Below are positions 1 through 8,300 of a DNA stretch of 64,000 nt, one piece after another. The translations under genes and the position numbers were made by a program. Numbering within the stretch: the stretch's first letter is position 1; the number at the start of each line of letters is the position of its first letter. Source of the stretch: G963556115 sp963666605 (GTDB lineage: Bacteria > Planctomycetota > SZUA-567); NCBI GenBank assembly GCA_965140405.1, contig OZ223208.1:682001-746000 (forward strand), written 5' to 3'. The notes beneath the pieces are model-generated. The model was not told where the DNA came from, ran no database searches, and saw only the letters and a list, made by a program, of their open reading frames with translations.

Positions 1-2
1 CC

Positions 3-1373
3 CCTGCTCCGTTCTCTTTCCTTGACTCACTAATAGAGCAGAGAAATGGTATTATTGAATACGAATTCCCTGAAGGTTCAGGTACTCAGAAGATTACAGC
101 ATTGGCTGAGCTAAAAAATAGTGATTGGATTATTGGTTTTTCAGGAAATAAAGAGCTCCGCTTTGCTTCTGCAAAAAGAATCTCTAGAACCATCTTACTA
201 GCAGCACTTGCCTCAGTAATAATTATGAGTCTTACAGTATTCCTAGTGATCAAGTTCTTGATAGAACGACCTGTCAATGTTCTTGTTGATCACCTTAATG
301 AGTACTGCCAAGGAAATGTTAAGCTTATCGAAAAACACATCCCAGTACTTAAAAAAGTACGAAAGAGTAAGGATGAATTTGGTGAAATGACTAGAGCTGT
401 CGGTAAGTTTAGGGAGTATATTGTCAAGAATATTGCGGTTGCTTCTGAAATAGCATCGGGAAATCTCTGTGTAGATATAAGTATTAATTCAAAAAATGAT
501 ATGTTTGGTAATGAATTTAGCAAAATGACTAACGAGCTAAACTCAGCGTTTAGCGAGTTAGATAAATTCACCCGTGAGGTATCTGATAGAGTACAGATGG
601 TAAGCGCTGCCAGCATCGAATTATCAAATGAAGCAATGGAGCAAGAAGCAGCGCTCACAGAAATATCAGCAAGTGTTTCAATGATGGGTGAAAAAGCTGA
701 AGACAACTCAACCAATGCAACGACAGCCAGCCAGATAACTTCAGAAGCAAATTCAGCAGCATTAAAGGGCAACTCACTCATGGAAGACCTATCCAAAGCC
801 ATGACAGTTATTTCTACTAGAGCAGAAGACACTCAAAAGGTAGTAAAAAGTATCGATGACATTGCCTTTCAGACCAATCTTCTCGCACTCAACGCTGCAG
901 TAGAGTCAGCTAGAGCTGGTGTACATGGTAAAGGTTTTGCTGTTGTAGCACAAGAGGTCAAAAACTTAGCGATGCGCTCAGCTGATGCAGCAGGAGAAAC
1001 AGCAGAGCTGATCGAACGCATGATCTCCGAAGTAAAAGAAGGAAATCAAATTGCTGTAAGTACAGCAAGCATTCTAGAAGACATTACGTCTAGGATAAAA
1101 GACGCAACAGATATTGTTAATAAGATTGATGTTGCCTCAAAAGAGCAGGTAAGCTCGGTTGGTGAAGTAAATATCGGCATCAGTAGTCTAGAGCGTATCA
1201 CGGTAGAAAACACAGTAAGTGCTAAAAAAACAGCAGAAGCTAGCCAAGAGATGAACGAGGAAGCAGTAAACCTTCAAAATATTGTATCACATTTCAAGCA
1301 TACTAACACCACCAAGGATCCAGCAAAGCAAAGTACAAATACCCATCCAAAGCAAATTTCGACAAACAAGTAA
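3..1373 (+). CDS. Methyl-accepting chemotaxis protein, 5' end outside window
   Basis: The frame is open from the first bases of the window, so this is the C-terminal part of a chemoreceptor whose start lies upstream. The first residues (GIIEYEF, then DWIIGFSG) look like the end of an extracellular Cache-type sensor. A single membrane helix follows (about 180-265), then a HAMP region with a DEFGEM motif, then a long coiled-coil signalling domain. The hairpin tip DDIAFQTNLLALNAAVESARAG at about 855-920 is the conserved CheA/CheW contact. No C-terminal CheR-tethering pentapeptide is seen; the tail is Thr/Lys-rich. The family senses ligands at the membrane and controls CheA. The ligand cannot be inferred. 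A hairpin terminator follows the stop. No other chemotaxis gene is in the window. Confidence 0.95.
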   Translation, partial: PAPFSFLDSLIEQRNGIIEYEFPEGSGTQKITALAELKNSDWIIGFSGNKELRFASAKRISRTILLAALASVIIMSLTVFLVIKFLIERPVNVLVDHLNEYCQGNVKLIEKHIPVLKKVRKSKDEFGEMTRAVGKFREYIVKNIAVASEIASGNLCVDISINSKNDMFGNEFSKMTNELNSAFSELDKFTREVSDRVQMVSAASIELSNEAMEQEAALTEISASVSMMGEKAEDNSTNATTASQITSEANSAALKGNSLMEDLSKAMTVISTRAEDTQKVVKSIDDIAFQTNLLALNAAVESARAGVHGKGFAVVAQEVKNLAMRSADAAGETAELIERMISEVKEGNQIAVSTASILEDITSRIKDATDIVNKIDVASKEQVSSVGEVNIGISSLERITVENTVSAKKTAEASQEMNEEAVNLQNIVSHFKHTNTTKDPAKQSTNTHPKQISTNK

Positions 1374-1401
1374 TCTACTGCTTTTATTGGTATTTTAAAA
1401 T

Positions 1402-1432
1402 GGGAAACGTCTCATTAATTGAGGCGTTTCCT
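1402..1432. terminator. Hairpin terminator after the chemoreceptor
   Basis: GGAAACGTCTC (1403-1413) pairs with GAGGCGTTTCC (1421-1431) around a 7-nt loop, with one G-U pair. It lies between the convergent chemoreceptor and Crp/Fnr genes. The right arm is followed by a pyrimidine stretch and the left side is AT-rich, so it could serve both strands. Confidence 0.7.
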
Positions 1433-1501
1433 CTCTTAAAATATGCCAAAGCAATATATAGCATAAACAGATTACTTCTCGTTAATCATCACAAATCCAA
1501 A

Positions 1502-2164
1502 TTATAAGAACTCTTTCATCATTTCTATACTTAATTTATACGATTTCTTATCTTTAGAAATAACCTCGATTGCTTTTGTATCAAGGAGTTTTTTTATACT
1601 TCTACTCAAGGTCTCAGGGATTGTCGAAAGCTCTGAAGCAAGCTCAATCTTGCTCCGACCCAGACGAAAGACATTATTTTCATCTTTATTCTTCCAAAGG
1701 TAAGTAGCCAGCCTCTGAGTAACATCTTTTAAAGAGAGGTTCTCAATCATTTTTAAAAACTTTTTTGTTCTCAACGATATTACAGCCAGCATTTCCAAGA
1801 GTATTTCAGGGTTTTCACAGGCAAAATCAAGAAACTCTCCACCATCAACATAACAGACTTCAGCATCACTATATGCTCTAGCAGATGCTGGATATGATCC
1901 ACCTTGAAATAGTGGTATTTCTGCACAAAGCTCCCCTACACCGAGTAGGTGCATTACTTGCTCTTTTCCATTCCTATTTGAGCAAAATACCTCTATCTCC
2001 CCACTACCTATAACATACATGCCGTCAGTTCTTTCACCCTGATTGAATAACACTACCCCTTCCCTCAGCTTTTTATACTTCGACATCCCAGCTATTTTCT
2101 CTTTACACTCATCATTAAGTCCAGCAAATACAGGTGCATTAGATATTATTTCAAAAGAATTCAT
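1502..2164 (-). CDS. Crp/Fnr-family transcriptional regulator
   Basis: This 220-residue protein has the standard layout: an N-terminal cyclic-nucleotide-binding-like beta-roll (about 15-125), a dimer helix and a C-terminal winged HTH whose recognition part reads IPETLSRSIKKL. The pocket segment GELCAEIPLFQGGSYPASARA lacks the Arg-Ser pair that CRP uses to grip the cAMP phosphate, so cAMP sensing is unlikely. It also lacks the N-terminal Cys cluster of classic FNR, although several Cys are scattered through the protein. The pattern is closest to DNR/HcpR-type regulators of nitrosative stress or redox genes. That assignment is inferred. A perfect inverted repeat overlaps its ribosome binding site (2167-2185). 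A TTGAC-N4-GTCAA operator lies before the Fe-S gene at 4993 and is a plausible target. Confidence 0.9.
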   Translation of the reverse strand: MNSFEIISNAPVFAGLNDECKEKIAGMSKYKKLREGVVLFNQGERTDGMYVIGSGEIEVFCSNRNGKEQVMHLLGVGELCAEIPLFQGGSYPASARAYSDAEVCYVDGGEFLDFACENPEILLEMLAVISLRTKKFLKMIENLSLKDVTQRLATYLWKNKDENNVFRLGRSKIELASELSTIPETLSRSIKKLLDTKAIEVISKDKKSYKLSIEMMKEFL

Positions 2165-2166
2165 AC

Positions 2167-2185
2167 TTACAATTCCCTATTGTAA
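2167..2185 (-). promoter_or_regulatory. Perfect inverted repeat enclosing the Shine-Dalgarno of the Crp/Fnr gene
   Basis: TTACAAT-TCCCT-ATTGTAA is a perfect 7-bp dyad with a 5-bp spacer, ending 2 bases before the ATG at 2164. On the minus strand the spacer reads AGGGA, the gene's ribosome binding site. It could be a DNA operator for autoregulation, or an RNA hairpin presenting the SD in its loop. Confidence 0.6.
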
Positions 2186-2204
2186 CTCCAAATTAGATTA
2201 TTAG

Positions 2205-2233
2205 TTTACATACTGCCAACGAACCTATATAAT
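2205..2233 (+). promoter_or_regulatory. Sigma-70-type promoter for the GtrB-like gene
   Basis: A -35 box TTTACA (2205-2210) and a perfect -10 box TATAAT (2228-2233) are separated by exactly 17 bp, about 60 bp upstream of the glycosyltransferase start. Prediction from sequence only. Confidence 0.6.
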
Positions 2234-2294
2234 ACTTAATATCCGATTAAATTGCCAACACAAATTATTGTATGAAAGAGCAAGTGAGAATGGT

Positions 2295-3275
2295 ATGAGT
2301 GAAGAGAAGATAAATTCTGTAGATATTGTCATCCCTATTTACAATGAAGAAGGCAATATTGAATTAATGATGAAGAGGTTACGGAGTATGTCTGAAAATC
2401 ATAAAGACATATGTTTTAAATACATCTTTATAAATGACGGAAGCTCAGATGATTCTCTCTCTCTTCTCAAGGAATTGGCTAAATCGGATAAAGCTGTACA
2501 GGTCGTAAACTTTTCTAGAAATTTCGGACATCAAGCAGCAGTCACAGCTGGAATAGACTTATCTACTGCAGATGCAGTTGTACTTATTGATGCAGATCTT
2601 CAAGATCCACCAGAATTAATATCAACTATGATCACAGAGCTTGAATCAGGATACGATGTCATCTACGCACAACGAATCTCTCGTAAAGGTGAGACATGGC
2701 ATAAACGCCTCTCGGCAAAATGCTTCTATTACATTTTTGACAAGTTGACCAGTATTACAATTCCTCGTGACACTGGAGACTTTAGGATAATGAGGAGAAA
2801 TGTCGTAGAAGAGGTCAAATCTATGAAAGAACGCCACCGTTTTATTAGAGGTATGGTTGCATGGTGTGGCTTCAGGACAAAACCTTTAAAGTACCATAGA
2901 GATGCTCGTCATGCTGGAGACACAGGATATCCATATAGAAAAATGATAGCCTTTTCACTTAATGCGATATTCTCCTTCTCAAGTGCACCAATAAAGTTTG
3001 TCAACTACATGGGTTTATTTTCAGTAATCCTCAGCTTTCTTGGCTTGATGCGCTTAGTTATACTATGGTTAGTATATGAAGAGTATGACCGCTACGAAGC
3101 AGGTCTTATTGCAACTCTTATCGCAGTACTATTTATGGGTGGCGTTCAGCTTATGTCACTAGGAATTCTTGGAGAGTATATAGGAAAGATATTTGAGCAG
3201 CAGAAAGAACGCCCAATATACATTGTATCTGATAAACTCAACTTTATAGAAAATGACACGACTAAAAATGCCTAA
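2295..3275 (+). CDS. GT2 polyisoprenyl-phosphate glycosyltransferase (GtrB/ArnC-like)
   Basis: The protein has an N-terminal GT-A domain with IVIPIYNEEGN, INDGSSDDS and the DADLQDPPE metal and nucleotide-binding motif. Two C-terminal membrane helices follow (about 225-300) and end in GEYIGKIFEQ, the layout of DPM1/GtrB enzymes that charge undecaprenyl phosphate with a sugar from a nucleotide donor. I chose the ATG at 2295 (protein starts MSEEKINSVDIVIP). An upstream in-frame TTG at 2268 would add nine unconserved residues. It faces a polytopic membrane protein (3335-4741) that could be the transferase using the lipid-linked sugar. The sugar identity is not readable. Confidence 0.9.
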   Translation: MSEEKINSVDIVIPIYNEEGNIELMMKRLRSMSENHKDICFKYIFINDGSSDDSLSLLKELAKSDKAVQVVNFSRNFGHQAAVTAGIDLSTADAVVLIDADLQDPPELISTMITELESGYDVIYAQRISRKGETWHKRLSAKCFYYIFDKLTSITIPRDTGDFRIMRRNVVEEVKSMKERHRFIRGMVAWCGFRTKPLKYHRDARHAGDTGYPYRKMIAFSLNAIFSFSSAPIKFVNYMGLFSVILSFLGLMRLVILWLVYEEYDRYEAGLIATLIAVLFMGGVQLMSLGILGEYIGKIFEQQKERPIYIVSDKLNFIENDTTKNA

Positions 3276-3278
3276 AAA

Positions 3279-3314
3279 AATAATGTAGCCTCTTTTATGA
3301 GAAGCCACATTATT
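3279..3314. terminator. Bidirectional hairpin between convergent genes
   Basis: AATAATGT (3279-3286) pairs with ACATTATT (3307-3314); the inner stem TCT/AGA and GC/GC is interrupted by two mismatches. A7 precedes it and AT-rich sequence follows. It separates the GtrB-like gene from the convergent membrane protein gene. Confidence 0.6.
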
Positions 3315-3334
3315 AATTTCACTATAGCCAAGAA

Positions 3335-4741
3335 CTACTTCCCACTGTCCTTCCTCGGTACGATTTTTACTGAGTCAAATCCATAATACGACCCAATTCC
3401 ATAATCAACATCTGTAGGAGCTTTTAACAACTTAGGCCTATATTTGAACTTCTCCACTACAAAATCCTTAGGTGTTACACTAGACTCTTGTAACTCTTTC
3501 ACCCTTCTATTATACTCCCTCATCTCAATTCTAAAACCTGGTATTGTATAAGCAAGGTCATAAATAGCTTTTGGAGGATTATTAATCAGTAAGAATGCGA
3601 CGATAACCAGCCCAAATAAAGCACTCTTCATTGAAAGAAGGTTCCTTGTAATACTCATAAACTTAATCTCAGCAAATGAGTAAACTTTTTGAAGAGTTGG
3701 AGCAACGAATGACATCAGTGGTATTATCCCAAGGATAAAGATAATATACCACACGACCATCAACCTCTGTACTGGCCGGTTACCTGTAGCATAGTAGTGA
3801 ATTGCGACTGTGCTATAGAGCATCAAGAGAAGGGTCAAGGAATAGACAACAGCCAACTTTTTTACAGAAACAGTATCAGATATGGTACTCCTCATTTTAT
3901 TAAATAGAGGTAAAAATAAGAAAATACTACCCCAAATATATGGATCCACTATCGCTTGCAATACAGCCTGAGTACCGCTGAGACCTCCCCATAAGAGAGA
4001 GTATCCAAACTGCCCTGCTTGAGGATAAAATTCCATCCTAGCAGAGTTACCTTTTGAAATAACGGTCAATCCAAGACCAACTAAAGCGATAACTAATGTC
4101 ACAAAGTAGATCCAATTTACCTTTGAGATCCATAACATATAGGCAAAAAAACCGAACATAACCAATACATTCATTATGACAAACGCTTCATTGATACCAC
4201 TAGTAAAAAGAATCATTATGCAGAGTATAGGTTGCATTATTACTACATTATTACTTCTATAGCTATACAGTAGTAACGCTAAAAACGACAAAAATACTGC
4301 CGCCGGCAAAAGGTATGTAATTCCTCCAATATTCCAGTAAATTGACTCATCAAGTGTAGAAAAGCCCCTAAAAAGCCCAGAGATAACTACTAAACTCGCG
4401 ACTATTACTCCAGAATTATTTAGCACTCCCCTGAAGATCTCCTTTAAGAAGAAATATATCCCAGAAAAGAGTAATATAATAAATAACAACAGACCAGCAT
4501 AATATGGAATAACAATAATATCAGAGAGCTTATACCATACCGTTGCTACCAAAGCTTGAATATATCTCCCGCCCCATCCTTGGAACATTTGTGCCATTGC
4601 GCCCCAAATCGAATTTTTCCTCGCTGCAACAGCAAAGGCATAATCATCCGTTGTTGGGGCAGCAACAAAGACAAAACTAATTAATAGAGCCAGAACTGCC
4701 AAATGTACGAAGACATATACCATTGTCATTTTTTTTGACAT
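3335..4741 (-). CDS. Polytopic membrane protein, probable GT-C-type glycosyltransferase (DUF6056-like)
   Basis: A protein of about 468 residues with some ten or more hydrophobic helices and a basic soluble tail of about 70 residues. Right after the first helix is PTTDDYAFA, then GGRYIQ. An acidic pair in the first external loop is the hallmark of GT-C enzymes that use polyprenyl-phosphate sugars, and the motif resembles the DUF6056 family. I chose the ATG at 4741 because AAAGG lies about 11 nt upstream; an in-frame GTG at 4765 is less likely. The convergent GtrB-like gene could supply its lipid-linked donor, which would make a glucosylation pair modifying O-antigen or another glycan. The pairing is inferred from position and family only. 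Confidence 0.6.
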   Translation of the reverse strand: MSKKMTMVYVFVHLAVLALLISFVFVAAPTTDDYAFAVAARKNSIWGAMAQMFQGWGGRYIQALVATVWYKLSDIIVIPYYAGLLLFIILLFSGIYFFLKEIFRGVLNNSGVIVASLVVISGLFRGFSTLDESIYWNIGGITYLLPAAVFLSFLALLLYSYRSNNVVIMQPILCIMILFTSGINEAFVIMNVLVMFGFFAYMLWISKVNWIYFVTLVIALVGLGLTVISKGNSARMEFYPQAGQFGYSLLWGGLSGTQAVLQAIVDPYIWGSIFLFLPLFNKMRSTISDTVSVKKLAVVYSLTLLLMLYSTVAIHYYATGNRPVQRLMVVWYIIFILGIIPLMSFVAPTLQKVYSFAEIKFMSITRNLLSMKSALFGLVIVAFLLINNPPKAIYDLAYTIPGFRIEMREYNRRVKELQESSVTPKDFVVEKFKYRPKLLKAPTDVDYGIGSYYGFDSVKIVPRKDSGK

Positions 4742-4879
4742 ATCGCTTTTTTCCTTTATAATCACACATTATCATCACTTTTGCGAGCAACAGAATTTAA
4801 TTAACTCTAATAATATCATTATATTATAATCATCCACAATTTCAATATAGATATCATTTAGACATATTTATTACCGTAT

Positions 4880-4893
4880 TTGACTTTAGTCAA
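4880..4893. promoter_or_regulatory. Crp/Fnr-type operator TTGAC-N4-GTCAA
   Basis: TTGAC (4880-4884), TTTA, GTCAA (4889-4893) is a perfect dyad 100 bp upstream of the Fe-S protein start. The spacing and half-sites match the consensus published for HcpR, a Crp/Fnr regulator of hybrid-cluster protein genes, and differ from the E. coli FNR box only at one position per half-site. A Crp/Fnr gene lies 2.7 kb away. Confidence 0.6.
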
Positions 4894-4992
4894 GGTAATA
4901 AAATCAGAGAAATGATAGTATATAGGTATAAGAGTCATAAAAATAAATTGAAAATTATAATATATTAAGCTAATCTCACTAAGGAGAATACT

Positions 4993-5730
4993 ATGAGTAA
5001 AAAGAACAAAATCATTATTGATGAAGATAAATGTGTAGGTTGTGGTAAATGCGTAAACGCTTGTGTCGGAAGTGCACTTGAGCTGATTGATGGCAAGGCA
5101 AAGCTTACACGTGAAGATTACTGCGACGGGCTAGGAGTATGTATTGGCGAATGTCCCTTCGATGCGATTACCTTTCAAGAGGTTGACGTCACAGAAGAGC
5201 GACCAACTCAAAGTCAGCCAGCGCACACACCGCCAACAGGTGGTTGTCCATCAGCAATGGCAAAAAATCTCAAACCTCAAGCTCACTCTGGCTGCCCAGG
5301 AACAGCACCTAAAAAAATACAAAAAGAGAAAGACGAGCTTGGTGGCGGAGCAAGCGCATTAAATGCTTGGCCAATCCAACTACACCTTATTAGGCCAGAA
5401 TCAGAGCAATTCACTGGCAAGGATATTTTGATTGCAGCAAGCTGTACAGCATTCTCATGCGGAACCTTCCATAGAGATCTGTTAGACGGCAAAGGGCTTG
5501 TTATTGCATGTCCTAAACTAGACAAACTTGAAGGTTATGCTGAAAAACTAGAACACTTCTTCAAGTTTTCTAAAGCACGTAGTATTACAGTAGCAAGAAT
5601 GGAAGTACCTTGCTGTAGTGGGCTTACAAACTTGGTATCGACTGCTCGTGATAAAGCTGGTAGCCCTCAAGGTATCCGCGAAGTAACTATCAGTCTTAAC
5701 GGCAAAGTAATATCAGACATCACGATCTAA
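4993..5730 (+). CDS. Ferredoxin-like 4Fe-4S protein with Cys-rich C-terminal domain
   Basis: This 245-residue protein starts with a 2[4Fe-4S] ferredoxin domain: CVGCGKCVNAC at about 14-24 and CIGECP at about 50-55, with one motif spaced atypically (CDGLGVCIGECP). A linker with two GGCP/SGCP segments follows. The C-terminal domain carries CTAFSCGTFHRDLL, IACPKLD and PCCSGL, a set of cysteines seen in soluble Fe-S proteins found beside hybrid-cluster or redox enzymes. A strong AAGGAG site sits 7 nt before the ATG. The upstream TTGAC-N4-GTCAA box suggests anaerobic or nitrosative-stress control. A role as electron carrier or redox sensor is inferred; no partner enzyme is adjacent. Confidence 0.85.
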   Translation: MSKKNKIIIDEDKCVGCGKCVNACVGSALELIDGKAKLTREDYCDGLGVCIGECPFDAITFQEVDVTEERPTQSQPAHTPPTGGCPSAMAKNLKPQAHSGCPGTAPKKIQKEKDELGGGASALNAWPIQLHLIRPESEQFTGKDILIAASCTAFSCGTFHRDLLDGKGLVIACPKLDKLEGYAEKLEHFFKFSKARSITVARMEVPCCSGLTNLVSTARDKAGSPQGIREVTISLNGKVISDITI

Positions 5731-5752
5731 ATGATCGTTTACATACACAACA

Positions 5753-5788
5753 AGATGAGAGGCAATGATAAATCATTGCCTCTCATCT
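5753..5788. terminator. Strong bidirectional terminator
   Basis: A perfect 16-bp stem (5753-5768 with 5773-5788) closes a TAAA tetraloop between the convergent Fe-S gene and the end of the 2-oxoacid dehydrogenase operon. Confidence 0.85.
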
Positions 5789-5815
5789 ATATATCTACTT
5801 CTAATATACTCGGTA

Positions 5816-8275
5816 CTATACACCTCTTTGGTAACGAGATAGAAGCTCACCACTAGTCTGATTTGTTGTAGGAACATAACCATCAAGCGGAATAAGTTTT
5901 GCGTCAATTGAATCAAGGAACCACTCAAGTTGTGGGAAGAACATAGCTTCTAGTTCTGCCGCAGGAGTGATCCAGTTACGACATCCGAGAACAGCAGGAG
6001 GCGCATCAAGGTAGTCGAAGGCAAGCTGAGAGATATTCGATGCAACGTTGTGCATGTATGAACCACGCTCACAAGACTGCTGAGCAAGTAGTACCTTACC
6101 TGTCTTCTTGATAGACTCAATAACCTTGGTATAATCTAGAGGATTGATCCAAAGTAGGTCTATTACTTCAGCACTCACACCATACTTCTCTTCGAGTTCA
6201 TCAGCAACTTTTAGCGCATCATAAAGGATAGGGCCGATAGTAACTATGGTCATATCAGTACCAGCACGACGAACTACAGGCTGTCCCTCTTCTGCTTCAT
6301 AGTATCCTTCAGGCACACCACTCTCTACAAACATTTCACCCATATCGTAAATACTCTGACTTTCAAAGAAGATTACAGGGTCAGTACCAGATAGAGCTAA
6401 GTTCATTATACCCTTAGCATCATATGGAGTCACAGGGAATGCTGCTTTTAGTCCAGGAATATGATTTACGATAGCAGACCAGTCCTGCGAGTGCTGCGCA
6501 CCATACTTAACACCAACACTAATACGTAGAGTAACTGGCATCTTTAGGATTCCTGCACTCATAGACTGCCATTTAGATAACTGGTTGAATATTTCATCTC
6601 CCGCACGTCCCATGAAATCACAGTACATAAGCTCAGCAACCACACGACCACCTTCAAGAGCGTAGCCTACTGCACTACCAACAATCGCTGCTTCAGAGAT
6701 CGGTGAGTTAAAGAGACGGTGGTATGGAAGAGCTTCAGTCATACCACGGTATGCTGCAAATGCTCCACCCCAGTCACGGTTTTCTTCACCAAATGCAACC
6801 ATAGTTGGATCAATATAAAAGCGGTGCATCATTGCATCAAAGATCGCGTCACGGATGTTATATAGCTTCATCTTAGGCACAGCTTTACCATCTTTGAATG
6901 CGTAGCGTTCTTTGGCAGCATTCTGCTGTACGCGGAAGTTTTCACTCATTGGGTGGTTGACCTCTGGTTCACGATCATCAAGCTTTTCAACCTTCTGATT
7001 ACTGAACATAAGATCTGCAATCACTTCAGAGTTGATTGGAAGACGAGGAGAGACATCTATATCAATTGCCTTCTTGAACATTTCAAATATGATTTCGCCC
7101 ATATTTTCTTTTATAGCGTCCATCTCAGAATCAGATGATATTCCAGCACCAATAATTTTCTTGCGGTATGCTGGTATAGCGTCAGCTTCTAAGAAGCGAT
7201 CCTGCTCTTCTTTTGAACGGTAGCTAGATGCATCTGAAGGACTGTGACCACTTTGACGGTAGGTAACAGTATCCATCAGAACTGGCCCTTTACCACTCTC
7301 TAGAATTTCTTTCTTACGCCTCATAGCATCGATCACAGCTAAAGGATCATAACCATTTACGCGTTCAGAGTGCATCTGTTCAGGGTTTACACCAGAACCA
7401 ACTCTAGCAAGGAATTCGTAAGACATAGTTTCACCACGAGTCTGTCCACCCATACCATACTGATTATTGAAACAGTTGAATAATATCGGCAAACCACCAC
7501 CTAAAGCCTGATCCCAAAGTTTACGGTACTGATCCATTGACGCAAACCAGATACCTTCCCATACAGGGCCACAACCAAATGAAGCATCACCAATATTACA
7601 AACAACAATACCAGGCTTACGGTTTACTCTCTTATATAGAGCCGCACCAGGTGATACTGGGCCTGAACCACCAACAATAGCATTGTTTGGATAAATTCCG
7701 AATGGCGTAAAGAAGGCGTGCATAGAGCCACCAAAACCACGGTTGAAACCTGTCTCACGAGCAAACATTTCAGCATACGCACCGTAAACAAGGAATTTAA
7801 CTGCTAGCTCCTTAACACTTCCAGTATGTCCAGCTTCAACAACTTTTAGTGTTGCTCCATCCCATAGATTCTTCATAATAGCCATCAGTTCATCATCAGT
7901 AAGCTTCTCAATTGCAGATAGACCTTTAGCCATGATTTCACTGTGCGAACGGTGCGAACCATAGATATGGTCGTCAACACCGAGAATATACGCCTGACCA
8001 ACCGCTGCAGCTTCCTGTCCCATAGATAGGTGAGCAGGACCAGCATGGTTGTATGCTACCTCCCTATAAGAACCTTCCTTCTTTAGGCAGTCAATACAGT
8101 TTTCAAACTCACGAATAAGGCTCATATCACGGTAGATACGGGTAAAATCTTCGTTAGAGAAGTTTCCCTTCTCATCTGCGATACTCTTATTGTACTGACA
8201 AACATCTATGTCGTTAAAACTAATCTTACCCGGCTTGAATAGTTCTTCTGGGTAGATCTCTAAATTTTGAACCAT
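5816..8275 (-). CDS. Fused alpha/beta 2-oxoacid dehydrogenase E1 component
   Basis: This 819-residue protein joins both E1 subunits, usually two genes. The alpha half (about 1-420) has a thiamine-diphosphate motif starting GDASFG at 229 and ending NN near 270, and GHSPSDASSYR phosphorylation-loop-like sequence. The beta half (about 470-819) has FNSPISEAAIVGSAVGYALEG and GVKYGAQHSQDWSA. It decarboxylates a 2-oxo acid (pyruvate, acetoin or branched) and passes the acyl group to the lipoyl E2. It is the last gene of the operon after E2 and E3, 25 bp behind lpdA, with AGGAG 8 nt before the ATG. The alpha half has an insertion of about 30 residues near 125-160. Substrate is not decidable from sequence; the sugar-related neighbours suggest an oxo acid released by sugar breakdown. 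Confidence 0.92.
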   Translation of the reverse strand: MVQNLEIYPEELFKPGKISFNDIDVCQYNKSIADEKGNFSNEDFTRIYRDMSLIREFENCIDCLKKEGSYREVAYNHAGPAHLSMGQEAAAVGQAYILGVDDHIYGSHRSHSEIMAKGLSAIEKLTDDELMAIMKNLWDGATLKVVEAGHTGSVKELAVKFLVYGAYAEMFARETGFNRGFGGSMHAFFTPFGIYPNNAIVGGSGPVSPGAALYKRVNRKPGIVVCNIGDASFGCGPVWEGIWFASMDQYRKLWDQALGGGLPILFNCFNNQYGMGGQTRGETMSYEFLARVGSGVNPEQMHSERVNGYDPLAVIDAMRRKKEILESGKGPVLMDTVTYRQSGHSPSDASSYRSKEEQDRFLEADAIPAYRKKIIGAGISSDSEMDAIKENMGEIIFEMFKKAIDIDVSPRLPINSEVIADLMFSNQKVEKLDDREPEVNHPMSENFRVQQNAAKERYAFKDGKAVPKMKLYNIRDAIFDAMMHRFYIDPTMVAFGEENRDWGGAFAAYRGMTEALPYHRLFNSPISEAAIVGSAVGYALEGGRVVAELMYCDFMGRAGDEIFNQLSKWQSMSAGILKMPVTLRISVGVKYGAQHSQDWSAIVNHIPGLKAAFPVTPYDAKGIMNLALSGTDPVIFFESQSIYDMGEMFVESGVPEGYYEAEEGQPVVRRAGTDMTIVTIGPILYDALKVADELEEKYGVSAEVIDLLWINPLDYTKVIESIKKTGKVLLAQQSCERGSYMHNVASNISQLAFDYLDAPPAVLGCRNWITPAAELEAMFFPQLEWFLDSIDAKLIPLDGYVPTTNQTSGELLSRYQRGV

Positions 8276-8300
8276 TATAATATCTCCTAATTATCACGTC

